Source of the DNA: Astrocystis sublimbata | Lineage: Eukaryota; Ascomycota; Sordariomycetes; Xylariales; Xylariaceae | Reading direction: 5' to 3' | Assembly: GCA_022453515.1 (NCBI GenBank) | Contig: JAJNNY010000058.1 | Span: 124,001 to 188,000, forward strand | DNA length: 64,000 nt | Shown: positions 36,266 to 50,800 of the stretch, one piece after another | Layout: every line of letters starts with the position of its first letter | How positions within the stretch are numbered: position 1 is the stretch's first letter | Translations under genes and position numbers: made by a program | The notes under the pieces: generated by a model | The model's input: only the letters and a program-made list of their open reading frames with translations | Told to the model about the DNA's origin: nothing | Database searches by the model: none

Positions 36266-39200
36266 TGTCGTCGTACTGTCTCGTCGAAAGTTGGGTGAAT
36301 GAGCTTCGAGTATAGTAAAGATGTGAGTTTTGGCGCCCGCGAGGAATTTGGACCAGGTGACGAAACTGGCGTTGGCGATGACAAGGAGCGACTGTGTGAT
36401 CCGCAGGAGCGGTAGTGGTAATACAACAACAAACAAATTAGTAATAACCGAAGGAATGACAAGTAATGGGTATCACGAAGGGGCCATCACAGCCTGGAAG
36501 ATAGGTGTCACTCCAAGTTTCCTGGTGCAGGAAAAGTGATGGTTACCACAGAGCGGGTGAAGTGCAAGCTGGATGGCTGAGCAGTTGAGGCCTCAGATAG
36601 GTGGGCAGGCTAGCAAAGATAATAGTTGGAAAAGGCAAGTTCGGATAGCGACCGAGGCTGGGTGCAACTAGAGCACCCGCCTTGCGGAGTGGCAGAATGG
36701 TGGGAAACGATCGTCAGCTCGAAAAGGTAGGTGATGAGCCGGAGTCGAGAGAGTCGAGGGAGTTTGTGTGTAAGTACGGAGGACCCGCGATGATCTGGTG
36801 CACACTAGGTAGCTAGGTACGGAGTGGACTTCGTCTTGGCGCAGTGACGATGGTCTTATTGGAAGATGACTGTGTCTTCACAAGCCGGCCACATGCAATG
36901 ATTGGGCTGATCCGGGCAACGTTTCCGGGGGGTTGGATGCCGATCACAAGGCTCAAGCGAGAGTAGAGAGGAGGCGGGGAGGGTCGACGAGCGAGGAAGG
37001 TGGTTATTGTCACTGAACAGCAACACAGCTGACGAAGAAAAGAAGACACGAGAGTTCATCTTGCAGATGCCAGGATTCCCAATGTAAATAGAAAAGGGTA
37101 TCAGAGTGCACCTAGTGTGCGATGTTAGTGTAGGAAGGGATTCCTTGAGTTTCAGAACTGGACGAAGCCACGAGGCTTGCATGGAATGGCTGCTGCCGAC
37201 GAGAGCGACACCAACCAACTAGAGGTAGTGCACACCTAGCACACCTAGCGCAGCACGCCGTTGGCCAGACGTGGATCTACATCCTCGACGACAGATACTC
37301 ATACGAGTACTCATCCTTTCCCGTCTTGCTTGTTTGTGCAAACGCGGTGCTGCTGCCGCGCACTTTGTTGCTTGGACCTGACTGGATGTGGGGAAGGTTC
37401 TGGCGACGATTGACGTTTGAAAAGCAATGGCTCGATGGGTATTGGTATTATTGGTATGCGTCGTGTGGAGACCCGATGATGTCAGACCCGAGAGAGCCTA
37501 TATCGCCTATATAACACGGCTGGTACGACCAATAAGGGTACTTAGGTGGTGCTACTGCCATGGAAAAGGACAACCGATGTTACCGTATTGGGTAGCAATA
37601 TCACAACCAAGCGCTACAGTGCTGCTACGTATGTAGTTTAATGGCAGCATCAGGAACAGCTGCATACCTAGTAAATAAATTAAACATTCTGCTTTTTGTT
37701 CACAAACAGGAGAATCCGTACTGAGGCAAACAGAATTACGGTCATAAGTACAGGCACAGGTTTCAGTAACTGAGCCATGGGCTTTTCTTTTACAAGGTAT
37801 ATAAATTATTTTTAGCTGCACATGATGATTGATTCCTCTGTCCACTTTTGAGCCAGGATACATATCCTTCTTGCTTGTTCGAAGCTACCTACCTACCAAG
37901 TGTGTAAGTATTATTATTGTTATGGCTGGCTGGAAGGGGCAAAGACGCATGAGTTGCGATCCTAAGACAGCAGGTGTCAAGTTGCAATCTTCCTTCCAAG
38001 GCGGTCGCTGACTTTATTGATATTTAGATATTTAGTTTAATAATTATATCAAGTGCGGAAATCCCGTCCCAAGTCTGCAACCCAGAAGCCCCCTGACAAC
38101 GCTGCCCCACGCCAACTGACATGATCATTGGCTATGGGCAAGCTAGGCGGGCTAGGGTGCTAGGGTGTCCCCCGTCCCGGTCGGATGAAACAAGCTAGGA
38201 CGAAGCAGAAGGCCGCCGTTGGCAAGGAAGGACCCTTTGCTTTTGATTAACATCTTCACTCCCTCGTCACTTGCCAAATCACCCAACGACTTCGTCATAC
38301 AGCCAACCCATTGAGCAAGAAGAAGAAGACTCAACTCACTTCACACGAATAAAACCGCAGCAACATACAGCTTCTGCCTGAATATTGATCTTCAGTCGAC
38401 TCGCGACACCGGCTCAGGCCCTCGGGGTGTGCTGCGCATAACAGGGGCCGACGATCCTGTCAGATACACTAAGATGGCCCATGGTCAGCCAACGGAGTGC
38501 TTGGCTTTTTTGCGCAACTCGCTTCCTGTGACCATGTATGCGTAGATGTGCTCCCACGTTTACACATCATTTGGAGTCGCTTTTCATGGCGTACCATTCT
38601 CGCCATTCTCTCTGCGCTCCACGATCCGAACTGTTCGGCCGACAGCACAGACCATGTTTGTAGACCCAGGCTAATGTATTCGTTTGTCTCGTCGTGTCAA
38701 GTTACCAAAACATGACAAACCAGAGACAGCCACTCTGCGGAGAACCATAATAACGCACATAACACACATAATCCACCCTCGGGAAGTACGGAATGTCTTA
38801 TTGTTATGTGGTGACTGAGCAGAACCAGAGGCCCGGTATCCGCCAAGGCGACAACTGGCCGTTTTGGTATAAGCGGAGAGCGGAGAGCGATGACGATAGT
38901 ATCTTTCCTATCTAGAGACAGTACCATACTGTCGTTTCCCTTGGAAATGAATCGGGACGATCAATGCTGCTATCCTTCTCCGAATTCGCCTTGACCGCCC
39001 AGGCGGGCCAGGAACCGCCCTGATGCTCACTGCCGCTGTAGGACCGAGTGAGATTATTCCCTTTCGTCTGTGGTCAGACGGAAGCTTCGGCCGCAACTTC
39101 ACACCAGATTATTCATGCTCAGATCTTTCGGGCACCCTTAGCTCGGTGATACCGTAATACAATATGCCACACGTCCCGAGAACGGCATGGAGAACCGCAC

Positions 39201-41942
39201 AAAAGAGCCCTGGATAGTGATACGAGCTTGGCCCGTGCAACAAGGCAACCTGCCACAACTTTATCAACAGAACAACGCAATGTGCTACATGATCATCCAG
39301 ACTCGCACACGATCCAAACTTTCCATCACTCTATCTGATACGCACATCAATAGGACAGCGTTAGCGGCCGCCACCATGTTACCCTCTCCGCACAATCGGG
39401 TCTCTGGGGAGGTTTTGGAGGGACAACAACGCCAAGGTATTGTAATCAATACTAGGGCTGAGGTGCGTTGCGCTCAAGCCAAGTAGTATATGGGCACCTA
39501 TTGCTAGTAGAGAATCATCTTCGCCAATCAACTACATGCTAACAATGTGGCTCTGGACTTGGTTTGATGATATGATTGATGAATGGATGGCTGGCCGGCC
39601 ATTCGCCTATCAACTTTATGTGTTGGTCGTCCAGCCGCACGGGGATGCTTATCCAGCGCCACTTACCACCACCACCACGATTTGCGGCACAAACAGTGAA
39701 CTAGTGAGCGAAGTGAGGCATCGAATTCCAGTAACAAGCCATACAATAATTACCATCGACAACGCATAATATTGCAATATCGGCGCGCTCTATCGACAGT
39801 CAGTACCAGCATCTGCATAGGCAGGTAGACGCTTGATCTGAAGGAAGAAGGGGGACAAAAGAAAAAAAAATCAAGCTGAACAGAGTTCATGCATTGTTGG
39901 TACGATGCGATTTAACCGACCAATCCGAGATCTGCTCTACAAGCTCCAACACCCTACCCCCAGATGATGGACGCAAAAGGAGGGAGGGAGAAAGAAAAAG
40001 AAAAAGCTCAACGCCATCAACCCAGCACCAAACGAACAGACAATTCGCGGTCTTGCCAGGCAAAGGATGGATTTTCAGCTGACCAGGCTGACGACCAGGT
40101 TACTGGGACAAAATCGCGATCAAGATAGGGACGTAGACCCTGGTTTTACAGGCATATCCTCACAAACCGTGAAATTACAATAAGTTACTTACAAACGCAG
40201 CGGTCACAGAACGCCGAGGATCCAATCTTTTCCATCCTTCCATTCTTCCACAGATATTCCAAAGGTTCAGGGACCCAGACATGTGGGGGTAAGATTAAGT
40301 GTCCGGTGTAGGTGTAGTTGAGTGGAGGGAGATGTCGGCATATAGTATAATAAATATTCCTTTAACGGTAGAATAACTATTATATAATCAATAAACTATA
40401 TTTAAATAACTACTGTATAACTAGGTAATAATAAAACAATAAGCATTATATAAACTACGAAGAACCTGGTTGGAAGTATCTCATCTATTTTGTGCGGCAC
40501 CTCGGACCCGGACACTTAATGTGACTCCCCCTTGCCAGGCTCTGACCAATAATAGGTCACCATAGAGACAACTACATACTGTACGGTACGCCAATCCCCA
40601 TCAAGTGTAACCCACAAAATTCATGCAAACAATAATACCCATCCCATGTCATCCGGTCCCAGAAGAAAGGTAGAGCTGGACATTCTCCCCATGTCAATCA
40701 TTCTCAGTTATAACTCCTACCTACAGTAGGGCAGCATGCTCGCATGGTAGGTAAGGTCTGAGTAACTGACAACAGCCATGAACACGGCGGCAATTCGCAC
40801 AGATACAGACCTATAGGAGAGCAATCGGCAGTGGTGCTTGTTTGTTGTAGGAAGCTGAAGGGTTACTCGTAGTTGATATTCCCTCCCCAATCCCCAATTG
40901 AGGTGCGAGGAGAGTTACGCGTAAAATCGAAAGACATTTCATCACATCTAATTTGCCTTCCCCTGCATATCTGACTTTCCCTTCCGCCCTCATCCATCAT
41001 CCATGTTGCATGCATCTCGCTCATGTCAGCTCTTACCTAGTCACACGGGAACTTTTGTGCGAACAGGCCTCACAGACCAAGCATGTTGCATGTACCTACC
41101 TTGGTACACACACATATGCATATAATAGAAAAAGAAAAAGGTTTTTTTTTCTGAAGCGGCAGTTGGTATATCCGACCAGCGCCCGGCTCTCTTTTGCTTA
41201 CTTATAAGCTTAGTACGTGCTGAGGTTCAATGGAGAGATACATATACATGATACTGCATGGTATAATATGGTGTGTAACGCGTATATACATATACATACC
41301 CACCGCAGCCCATCCCGTACCCGTGTGATTTCGGCATGTGCGGTTGGCGGCTTTGCCTCGCTTTACTCGATCAAATTATATACAAAATGTATGAACAAGG
41401 CTGGCTGGCTGTGTAGCGACAGACACAGAACAAAATCCATTTTGCCATTTCTTTCCCATTTCCCATTTCGACTCTTGCCTCTTCCCCATTCTCCCAGTGT
41501 TAAAACATGCACATGAACCGAAATCCCATCAACAACCTGACCGGCCAACATAAGTACCCTACACAGGTTACTTGCTTGCACCACCCCCCTTATCCGCGAC
41601 TTGGAGAAACGGGTATCCGAGACAATCGAACCGAGTAATATGCGTGGCCGCAAATGGAACCAGCAGAAACAAGACAAAAGCGACATAAAAGCGACGCGAG
41701 CCTCCCGTTTTCTTCATTACAGTGATTGAGGATATCTTGTCTCTACCCTCCCACAAGCCAAATCCCAAAAAACGATATCGTACCAAAGAAAATACAATGA
41801 ACAAGATATTGGGTATATAATAAAATGAATGAAAAAGGTGGAAAGAAGTCTGGGCCGAAACTCCGCCATCCGGTACCACGAGAAACTCAAAGGGTCGTTC
41901 TAGGGGATGTCATAGGTCGAGGAAGGGTTCGTAAAAAGAAGT
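36266..41942. other. 5.7-kb region without recognised genes, with one MITE-like element
   Basis: ORFs here are short and show no domains. AT-rich parts lie at 37640-37700, 38010-38050 and 40330-40460; the last is the inside of the repeat element listed separately. Sequence 38270-38480 looks leader-like (A/C-rich, ending in a 23-codon ORF from 38474), but no continuing exon was found. The last part, 40950-41940, is probably the kinesin 3' side. Confidence 0.4.
40285..40531. mobile_element. MITE-like element, copy 1
   Basis: A 247-base AT-rich block whose left end GGGGGTAAGATTAAGTGTCC is matched, inverted, at the right end (GGACACTTAATGT...CCCCC), giving imperfect terminal inverted repeats of about 20 bp. 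A second copy with the same ends and similar inside lies at 53704. There is no coding capacity, so it would be non-autonomous. The shared sequence extends a few bases outward on both sides (CATGT left, TTG right), so the exact ends and target-site duplication are unresolved. Confidence 0.75.
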
Positions 41943-44866
41943 TCATGCCTCTGCCGCAAACGAGGGGGCTTCGTTCTGTGCCGGCTGGTCGTTGTGCGGT
42001 AGCTCCAAACCGGGTTGACTGATGTCTGCGGCATTACCCACGCTGCGACTGTTGACGACACGGACACTGCCACGGACGCCTCGAACGATGTGACCAGCCT
42101 CTACACGATCCTGGATCATCTCGTCCAGCATCTTGCTCATCTCATCGACACTTCGTTTCCGAACAGGGGAGTATCTACTGGCCTTAGCTACCGGTGGGTC
42201 TGGTAGGGCATCTTGTGGTGGTGGGCTGACCGAGTTCAGGAGGAGCGAGGAGCGGGCTTCACTCTTAACTGGCGACTCCAGTCCCTCGGCAGCGTCGCGT
42301 GATCGAGCTGCGCTCCGCAGAGCCGCCAACATCCTGTCCTTGTCGTCCAGCCTCGCCCGGAGCTCCGCGATCTCGGCATCCTTCTCCCTGAGCGCTGTGG
42401 ACACACTATGATCCTCACCGACCATGATACCCTTGTTCGGGGCGGAGAATCCTGCCGATGCCCTCGATGAGCTGGCCCGACGAGCTTGATTTAACCTCTT
42501 CTCAAGTGTAGCAATGTATCGATTCTTGTCGGCAATATCGGATTGTAATGCTTGGTTTTGAGCATGTAAAGAAGCTGTGCCATCGCCATAATCTCCAGCA
42601 GTATCCTCGTCTTCGTTCGCCGTCGCTTCTTCGCTGCTCGAGTGGCGTGGATTTATCGACCTGCGGCCTATTGTCGAGGCTGACGACCCTCTAGATGTTG
42701 CTCTTTCGATCGCACCTGGCGTTGTGAGCGAAGTGCGAACTGAGCTTTGTGAGAAACGGTTGTGAAATCCTAGGGCGCTGAAGGTGCCGTTCGAGTTTAC
42801 TCCGGTAGACTTGGAGCTCAAGATCAGACGGTTCAGATGGTCGATTCGCTCCTTCAAGGCCGTACGGGCGAGTTGCATCTCCAGGATCTGCTCTTCGTGT
42901 CTCGCCTCCGCTTCTTTCTCTCGAGCAAGTTCCTCTTCCATGTCCTTTTCGGTGTCGGGTACTTCCGCAGGCTTGTTATTATCCTTCGCCTTGGCTTGGG
43001 TGTCAAGCTGCTGCCTCAGTTCGACAATTTCCATTCGGTAGCGCTCAAGAAGAACCCGCGCACCACCTTCCCCGCCAGCACCGAGAGCTTCCTCGGCTCG
43101 TTTTGCATGGCTCACGATGCTGTTCTTTGCTCTCGAAGCAAACTTGAGCGTGTTAAGGGTCTCGGTCGCGTGGGTATTAACTGAAGCAGCGCTTCCTGCC
43201 GCGCCGGTTTGGATTGTACACAGGATGCTTACGAGCGAATTACCAGACAATGCGCCTTGCAATAATCTGGTGAGCTTGCTGTCTCTGTAGGGTAAATGCT
43301 TTCCATCTTTGTCGGCGCCCTTTCCTTCCTTCTCCTTGTGCTCGGAGAGTTTGGATATGACAGTCCCCAGGGTTAGCAAACTCTTGTTGATGTGAGATCC
43401 TTCTTGCCGTCGTTCCTTCGATTCGGCTGCCTTTTCGGAGCCTGCCAGATCAATGAGGCTCAACGTGGATACACGGACACCGCCTGGGACAAGCCCTGAG
43501 CGTTTGCCTTCTCCGCCCGAGCCTCCTGGTAAGCGTTCCCTGCTCTCGACAACAATCTGCACAACCGCATGACTGCGGGAACTTCTTGCGTTGAATTGTG
43601 TGCTTGCGGTTCTTCGGGCTTGATCACCGCGGGCAATCACCCGTAATAACTGAGTGGGGCTTTGTACAATCTCCTCCTTTAACGGGGTCGCATAAACACC
43701 TCGTTTACTGTCCTCTCGAAGCTTGATTTCGTCTTGAGCAGCGCCGGCGGCGGCGGCATTGGCAGTGGACATACTGAGAAGATCGTGTATCCTCTCGTTG
43801 TATATTTCGAGGTAGCTTACTCTAAGCAGGAACTCTCTGGTCGGCGTTTCGCGGATGTATGAGAAGATATCGGTTATGGCCAGCGGAATGACGCCGGGAG
43901 AGGATGCGGTGCCCTGCATAGAGAACGTCTTGCCTGTACCTGTCATTCCATACGCAAACACTGTTCCGTGGTAACCTTCCATCACTCGACGGACCAGACG
44001 CTTCGCACAATGATCGTATACGCGGCTATTGTCATCGTGGGTTGTGAATACGTTGTCTGTGGACGGTTAGCAGGGTCGATCGCCGTAGAACGTGGCTTGA
44101 AAGACTGACCGTAGTAATAATCGCCTCCTTCACGTCCACGGTAGGCGACCAAGGACTTTCGACCATCAACCATCCATTCCCCCTCCGCTTGGCTTTGACC
44201 ACCAGCATCTGGTCGGACACGAATGCTAACAATGACGTTGCCTTTACCATCCAAGCCTTTGGAGGAGCGTTTCTCCCTGAGGGCAACACCGTTCGATTCG
44301 GGGGGGTCGTCATACGTGGTAGCTGATGTTGAGCAGGAGCCTTGTGCCGAAGAGCTACGGCTTTGTGGGGGTGAGGCTATACTAATCAAGCCGTCCGAAT
44401 GTCTGGTGCCTGCACCTCCGCCTACCAGCGATTTACCCTCACCACCTCCATTAAGCAGGCTGGGTGCTGTGCCAGATTGGTGACTTATTTTCGATGTCGG
44501 TTGCGGAGTCCGGGCTTTTCTCGCCGGTGTGACAGCGCCAGACAGGGGACTCGGAGGCAAGCTTCCCCCTCGACTCGGAGGTTGGGGAAAAGAATTGATG
44601 CTAACGGTCTTTCGAATGGTTCTCCCAGCACTGTTCACTCCAGCACCGCGTGGTACCGGAAGAGCGCCGGTGGGCGCTGGGGTCAAAGGGGCGCCATGTA
44701 TCGACGCTGCAGATGGTATCCTCAATCCGCTTCTCGGTGTACCGGAGCCTCTGACGGGGCTCGCAATTCCGCCGGTGCTCTTGCGGCTTTTCGGCATGGG
44801 TAAAGCTGGAAGGGCGCCCGTGGGCGGATCGTTGGATCCTCGCAATCGTGGTAATGTGGTGGCCAT
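41943..44866 (-). CDS. Kinesin motor protein, probably Kip2/KipA (kinesin-7) type
   Basis: Two exons, 44866-44110 and 44056-41943, joining to 956 residues. Plus-end-directed microtubule motor by family. A Ser/Pro/Gly-rich basic N-terminal region (1-208) precedes the motor, a layout typical of Kip2/KipA, which carries dynein-pathway and polarity cargo to microtubule plus ends. Motor motifs: VIVSIRVRP near 210, P-loop GMTGTGKT (289-296), LEIYNERIHDLL, switch I NARSSRSH (408-415), switch II LIDLAGSE (453-460), SHINKSLLTLGTVISKLSEH and LPYRDSKLTRLLQ. Charged coiled coils follow at about 575-670, 745-780 and 800-850. The 53-nt intron (donor GTCAGT, GCTAAC branch) joins YYY to DNVFTTHDD inside the motor. 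The motor contains inserts after HDLL and after ESRERLP. Subfamily placement is by layout only and needs a tree. Confidence 0.9.
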
Positions 44867-47800
44867 TGTGGTGTGTGATAAGGATAGATGCGAGTAGCGC
44901 ACGGTTTTGTGAGTTCGTGCCTATGTGGTCTGCTCTTTACGCCTCCATTAGAGTCGTGGCGCCAGGATACGTCAGTGCGGAATGTGATGTTGCAATACTG
45001 GATGGGACGATTAATTCAATAGAGTTCGCGCTGGCAGGTTTCGCCCCGCACACATAACCTAGACACGAGGGATCGAAGTTCCCAACGGTATGGTCGGATA
45101 TATTAATTATGTTTGAAGGACCCGGGATGGCTGCAGTGGAGGGACAGGTGAGTTGGGTAGCTCGTTGATTGGCCGGTGCCTCGCCGTCCTCGCTGGGCTG
45201 GGCAACCAGAGTTGGGCAGGAATAAATCTCCAATTGGGGGAACTGAAAACGCGCGGTCTGGCTCTATCGTCCAGGTCTATCCCAGCGGTCCGTGTTAGTA
45301 AATCTTAAAGGGCCAACAGGTTGACGGATTAACGAGAACTCTAATTGGTGGGGAGGCAGATTGTGCTCCCTCGCAGCACGTGGAATGGAATACTCGGCAG
45401 AGAGGAAATTTGGGGAAAACCCGAACTACTCACGAGAGGCGGAAGCTAATGTCAAATGTGAGAAGGGAGTATCACGGTGTAGCGAGCGACCTGGCCGTCA
45501 GCACCCATCCAGGATAGAGGTTGTGCGAGCCGGTACAACGAGTGATAGAGAGCGTAGGGCGTGTGTCAGTCGTAGGGTGTTTCTCGTTGAGACAAAGCGT
45601 ACGATGTCTCAACCAGATTTAAGATCCGGCGCTTTCCTCTCCCACGGCTCCGTAACTGATTCCCGCCGAGGTCGATCCACGATGGAGGAATGCGAAGAGA
45701 ATAAAGCTGGTCGGCTGTCGTATATATTGACGCGATTATTGTCGATATGGTCTGGCTTTTCTCGACCCAGGTAGGTGAGAGTGAACGTCGTTTCCCGTTC
45801 GGTCGATGTCAGCCGTCAAATGTTGTGAGGCAAGCGACAGCGAGAGATGGCGTGTGGAAGGCCTGCGTGGAAGAACAGAGGCAGGTTGTACGGGCAGCTA
45901 TCTAAGCTGACCAAGATCCAGCGTGGGTGACTATGAGTGATCGATGTGTACGTCGCGGCCCAATTCCACTGGAAGGCCGAATCGCACTCGAGCGAGTATA
46001 CCAGGCAGCTAAACAAGCCTGAGATCGCGTGGTGGTCGAGTATCACGTCGGTATGTTGTATGCTGCAGTCATCAGAGTATGGATGCGCAGCGCCGACAGC
46101 AGGAAGTATTACCCTCCGGAAGGTAGACCTGGGTTCGTGATGAATGTGGGTAGCACCAGCACGAAAAACAACGAGCTGGTTATCTCGGTATCGATTGATG
46201 ATCGAAATACTCAAGCAAGGTAGGTATCATCAAGTGATGGAACCGTTCAGCTGCAGTGCTTCCGTCCCGTCGTCGTTCAAGTGGTCCGTTTAGGGGTCAG
46301 GACGATCAGGACCAAGTGCGAGCCCGTCCAAGCCCAGTCCAAGCCAGGTCTGGTCGGGGTTGGTTACTTGGTCGGTCCAGGGCACGACGGGCTCGACAGG
46401 GGGGGGAACTGGTCACTCAGGTGCTTGCCCAGGTACACAATGAGCCATGACAAGCATCGCAACGGCGCTAACAATAGCTAATGGGGGGCCAGCGGGTCGC
46501 ACTAGTCGAGACCGTACCTAGGTACCGATATTCCCAAATGTAGGTACTATAGTCACAACCAAATATCCAGTATTTCAGCTGTAGCACAGCCTCGAGTCTC
46601 AAGTAGAGATACTTAGGCGGTGCGGTCATAGGCAGTCGTAGCGGAGATCTCGTCGTCAAGATGGAAGCTAAATGCACTGGCGATGTTGGCCGCTCCCATC
46701 GAGGACTAGCAGAAGCCTTAACAGCGGCCTAAGAACCCAAGTTCCAGACTTCGCCCACCGCACGCGCTGGACCGAGGCGAGCGAGGAACTGCTCCCTGCA
46801 CCAACCACAGCCTGCTCAGTGCGCATAATGCAATCCCGCCATCCCCAATATCACCCGTCACCATAGTCCTGGTCACGGCCCTGGAGAGATCGCCGCCCTT
46901 GCTTGCGAGCTCATCTCATCAACTCAAAGCCACACTGCAGTGGAGGCGTGCGAGGTGCACCCGACATATGTAGGTCATTCGACATTTGGTACTTTGGTAC
47001 GGTACATAGTACACGTAGATAGATACCTGATAGACGCCTGCAGTTGGCTTACAACGTGGCAGACAACACTTCCAAGAACGAATTAGGCGAATAGGATGCG
47101 CAACCCGACTTCAAAGTATCAGGGCTCTGCCACCAGCCCAGACGGGGGGACGGACTAGACTGGCCCCCTCGTGTTTCTGTTTCTCCCTCTCTTCTACTGT
47201 ACAGTATAAGAGGTATAGTACCGAGCACCAATCTCATCACACTACTACTAGGTAGGTACTTACCTACCCTAACCTAGATAGCATCTTGAATCCTACCGCC
47301 GCTGCGCTTGTGCATGTGAATTTTCACCACTGTCGAGACTGTCACCCGACCCCTGACCGGGTTCGACCTCCTAGGGCAATTTCCAGCATCCGCCCAACAT
47401 AGCCCGTCCCAGCCAATCGCATTCCGTCATCCCTGCTCTTTTGCCAATATACACTGCGCCGGCATCGACCTACCCTCAGATCACAATTGTGGCCTGGGCA
47501 AACGTACCGGGCGACGGAGCAGGTAGTGTAAATATCCAAGTATAATCTCTACATTATACGCATGGGCACATGGTGAGTGCAACGTAAATGAGAGATTGAC
47601 GAGCTCGGCTAGAATCTCGGACAGGAAGCTCGATACGTTGTGCCAACATCTTTGTGAAAGCATACTCGTATGTCGTTTAACGACCAAGGAGGCTGGCTGA
47701 GCGCATACTAACGGCATGAGATAGCAATGGATAGATACAGTAATCCCCCCCAAGGTAACGAACTGGCAATGAGTATGTATACCTACCTCTTTAACGACTA

Positions 47801-50800
47801 ATCTGATGGCAATGGGGGGCCAGCCTGGACTTTCTTTGACCAAAGGTATCTCTCACCTCCCTTGATAAGAAGCAAATTACGGTTAAATTTCCCAGCCAAT
47901 CGACCTGTACGAATCCCTACATCACCTCAAACAGCAATGGTTCTTTCTCCCGCACTCTTCAATGAACTGCTGCCCGCCTCTATCTACCTATCAAGTGAGC
48001 TTGGAATCTCCGCTAAGCTGGTCCGCGACTCATCTGATAACGGATCGGGTCCTGGATTGGACTGGACTATAGCTGTCAGCAAAGGTGCTACCGGCGCGTT
48101 CCCGCGATGTGACGCGCCACCACGCGCTTTCGTTCCTCGGGTCGACGCCACGTCGATTTAGTATAGAAAAAAAAGAGATTGGACAGAAGAGAGCCAGTCA
48201 AAGCCACGGATCCGCGAGTTGTGTGTAGTTGCAGCTACAACCTCTTCAACGCAGGTCCAATGCAACGCGCTGCTCATTTCCAGTCGGCCGTGCCGCACCC
48301 AAGCAAGCACTCAACACCACGGTAACGTCGCCGAATGCGTCGTCGGATACAACGTCCTATGCTATTGAAATATGGTTCACGATGCTTGAATCTACCCAGT
48401 AATCGCCGACAATCCCAGTTGTGCCCAGGAAAGGCAGCTCGAACCAATGCGATCCTCCCGAGAGCTCCCTCCCTCGCCTCCCTAGGCATCTCCTCTATTT
48501 GCGGAACTTACCTTCTCAGAATGGCATTCAGGATTCTCCGATGGCTACCGAGGGAAGCTGCTAAACTGGGTCGGAGAGAGCTGCATAGCATCATGCGCTT
48601 CAGCCTTTCCTCGTCACATCTGGTTCCAGCGGGCTTGGTTACCAAGCTAGCTAACGATCAACAAGCGCGAACGAGATAACTCGAGCTTGACCTTGAGCTT
48701 GGGAGTTAGACTTTCGAGCTGGTACTTTTTTTTCTCCACGCTTGTCCCGAACCAGAGATGGGCCGTTGGGATGCAACCCGCCACTCCCCTGTCCGAAGCC
48801 TGTCTTGTCCACTTTGCATTTGCCAATTTCCCACGCCGGCGCCACTTCGTGCTCTGGAACTGCTACGCTACCCCGCAGTGCAGCAAAGGGAGCTTGGCGG
48901 CCGAGCGCGACGAGAACTACTACCGACTATTACTATGCATGAGGTGTCATAGCTCCAGATTTGAGAGCATTGCTGGGTCGCGTTCCTGATCGTGTCGTGG
49001 CCGTGTTGAGTAATACAAATGCCTACTTTTTGGAAACATAGCGAACGTTACCATGGCGCTTCGTGACACTTGATAAGACTAGGGATCTATGATATTGCGC
49101 CAGGGAGGAGTCCAAAGCGAGCTCCATAGTGGCATACCGTGACGAACTATTAAGGGATTGATTGGGGTTGGGGGTGCAGATATATACTCCGATGTCATAA
49201 ATCACCTTTCGCATTGTTGGCCTGTCTCACTAGCCACCTCCTTGGACTTGGCCAGACAAGAAAACCAGCACTGAGCCTAGTTCATCAACTTGTTGCCTTG
49301 AGGAATTTATATACAGTACATACATACATAAATACCTAGGTACATTCAAGAAGGGTTCTTTCCTACAGGTTACGCAACTCGATCCCGACCTGCCTACCAG
49401 AGGAGAAGCTAAATTGTTGTGGTTCACGACCCAGATGAGCAGCACACGTATACCTAGCACATAGGTATCATTGAATTCTAGTCACACCGATACGCTTCGC
49501 GCGGTCAGTGCGATATAGTTAGTGCCGTTTTCCGTCACCGAGGGCTAAAATGCGAGATGCGCGTTGGGTGATCAGGAGTCGGTACTAAAAAGACAAAGCG
49601 CTTATCAAATTGCGTCTTGATGAGCTATATCTGCACCCGGAAGCGTCGTCAAGAGTGCCGATCGAATATTACAGTTCAAATGGATGGCTTATGCTAGGTA
49701 GAGTGAGTATGAGCGATGTAACTTTACGTGGGCAGATCGTGCGTGGTCTTGGGAAGCTATGAAAATGTACGTGTTTTGGGTCTTCACGAGCTTTCGATGA
49801 GAGCACGTCTCTCCTAATGATTGCTACACCCAATACTATGAAAGCATCGCTCCCGAGGCGGCCATACTCTGCGAATCAATATTATATCTATATACTGTAG
49901 GTAAACGTGTGGCACATTGCATGCGCAACGATAACAAGATCGATGGCGGAAGCCTACCCGGCGGGACGATATTAACGGGTAGATCAAAGTAGTATGGTCC
50001 TGGCAGTATATCAGATCAACCAGCGGGATTCCCGAAACGCTCGAGGGAGTGTGTGACGGGCGCAGCGAATTAATGTTTATCGAACAACTTGATGGTACAA
50101 TATGATAGGGTAAATCGGTGGTAAAATGACATCTAATTATCGCTTGTGGGATGTACCGCATGAAATCTGATCAGGCTTGGTTATTATCTGGCTGCACCGT
50201 TACATATGGTGTTTCCCCAAATCCATATTACGCGATATATCAGACGACTCGCCTGCGTCTCAGGTTACCTACCGCCCTATGGCTATATAAAACCAATGAT
50301 CGTGCCTCGCGTCACGATATCATCCCAAGACTCACTCAGGCTTATGTAATATCGATTTTAACGTCCCGTAATTACCGGGCCATGAACCGAAGCGGACGGC
50401 AGCCTGCCATACATATCTTGACCTCCCCATGCCCAGTCTACATTTTGGGAAGTAAATGGCTGATCTTGCGCTTCCCGAATGTCAGAACGGCATTGTTGGA
50501 CAGGGTCTGCAGTTTGACTTTGAGTATGCAGAGAGTAGGGAGACACGAAGAGGGAGCAAGACGACATGAAAGAAACGAAGTAATGGAGAGACAGACAGGC
50601 AACAAGACCCGAGCTGGTCAGATAGTAGTTTCCCATTGTCATAATTATGAAACACGGCGAAGGCGCCGCGAATCAACACCTCTCGAGACCCGAGAGATTC
50701 TAGACAACCCTCACACAATCTACACGCTACCCGGATTCACATGTACGCGCATCTATACTACTTACTTATATATGTATGTACAGATACGGCCCGTACGAGC

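Noticed and set aside
36266..36436. 57-residue N-terminal extension of the GT23-like protein
   Set aside because: The frame is open, but it would put a second hydrophobic stretch before an already complete cytosolic tail. The inner ATG has a better context.
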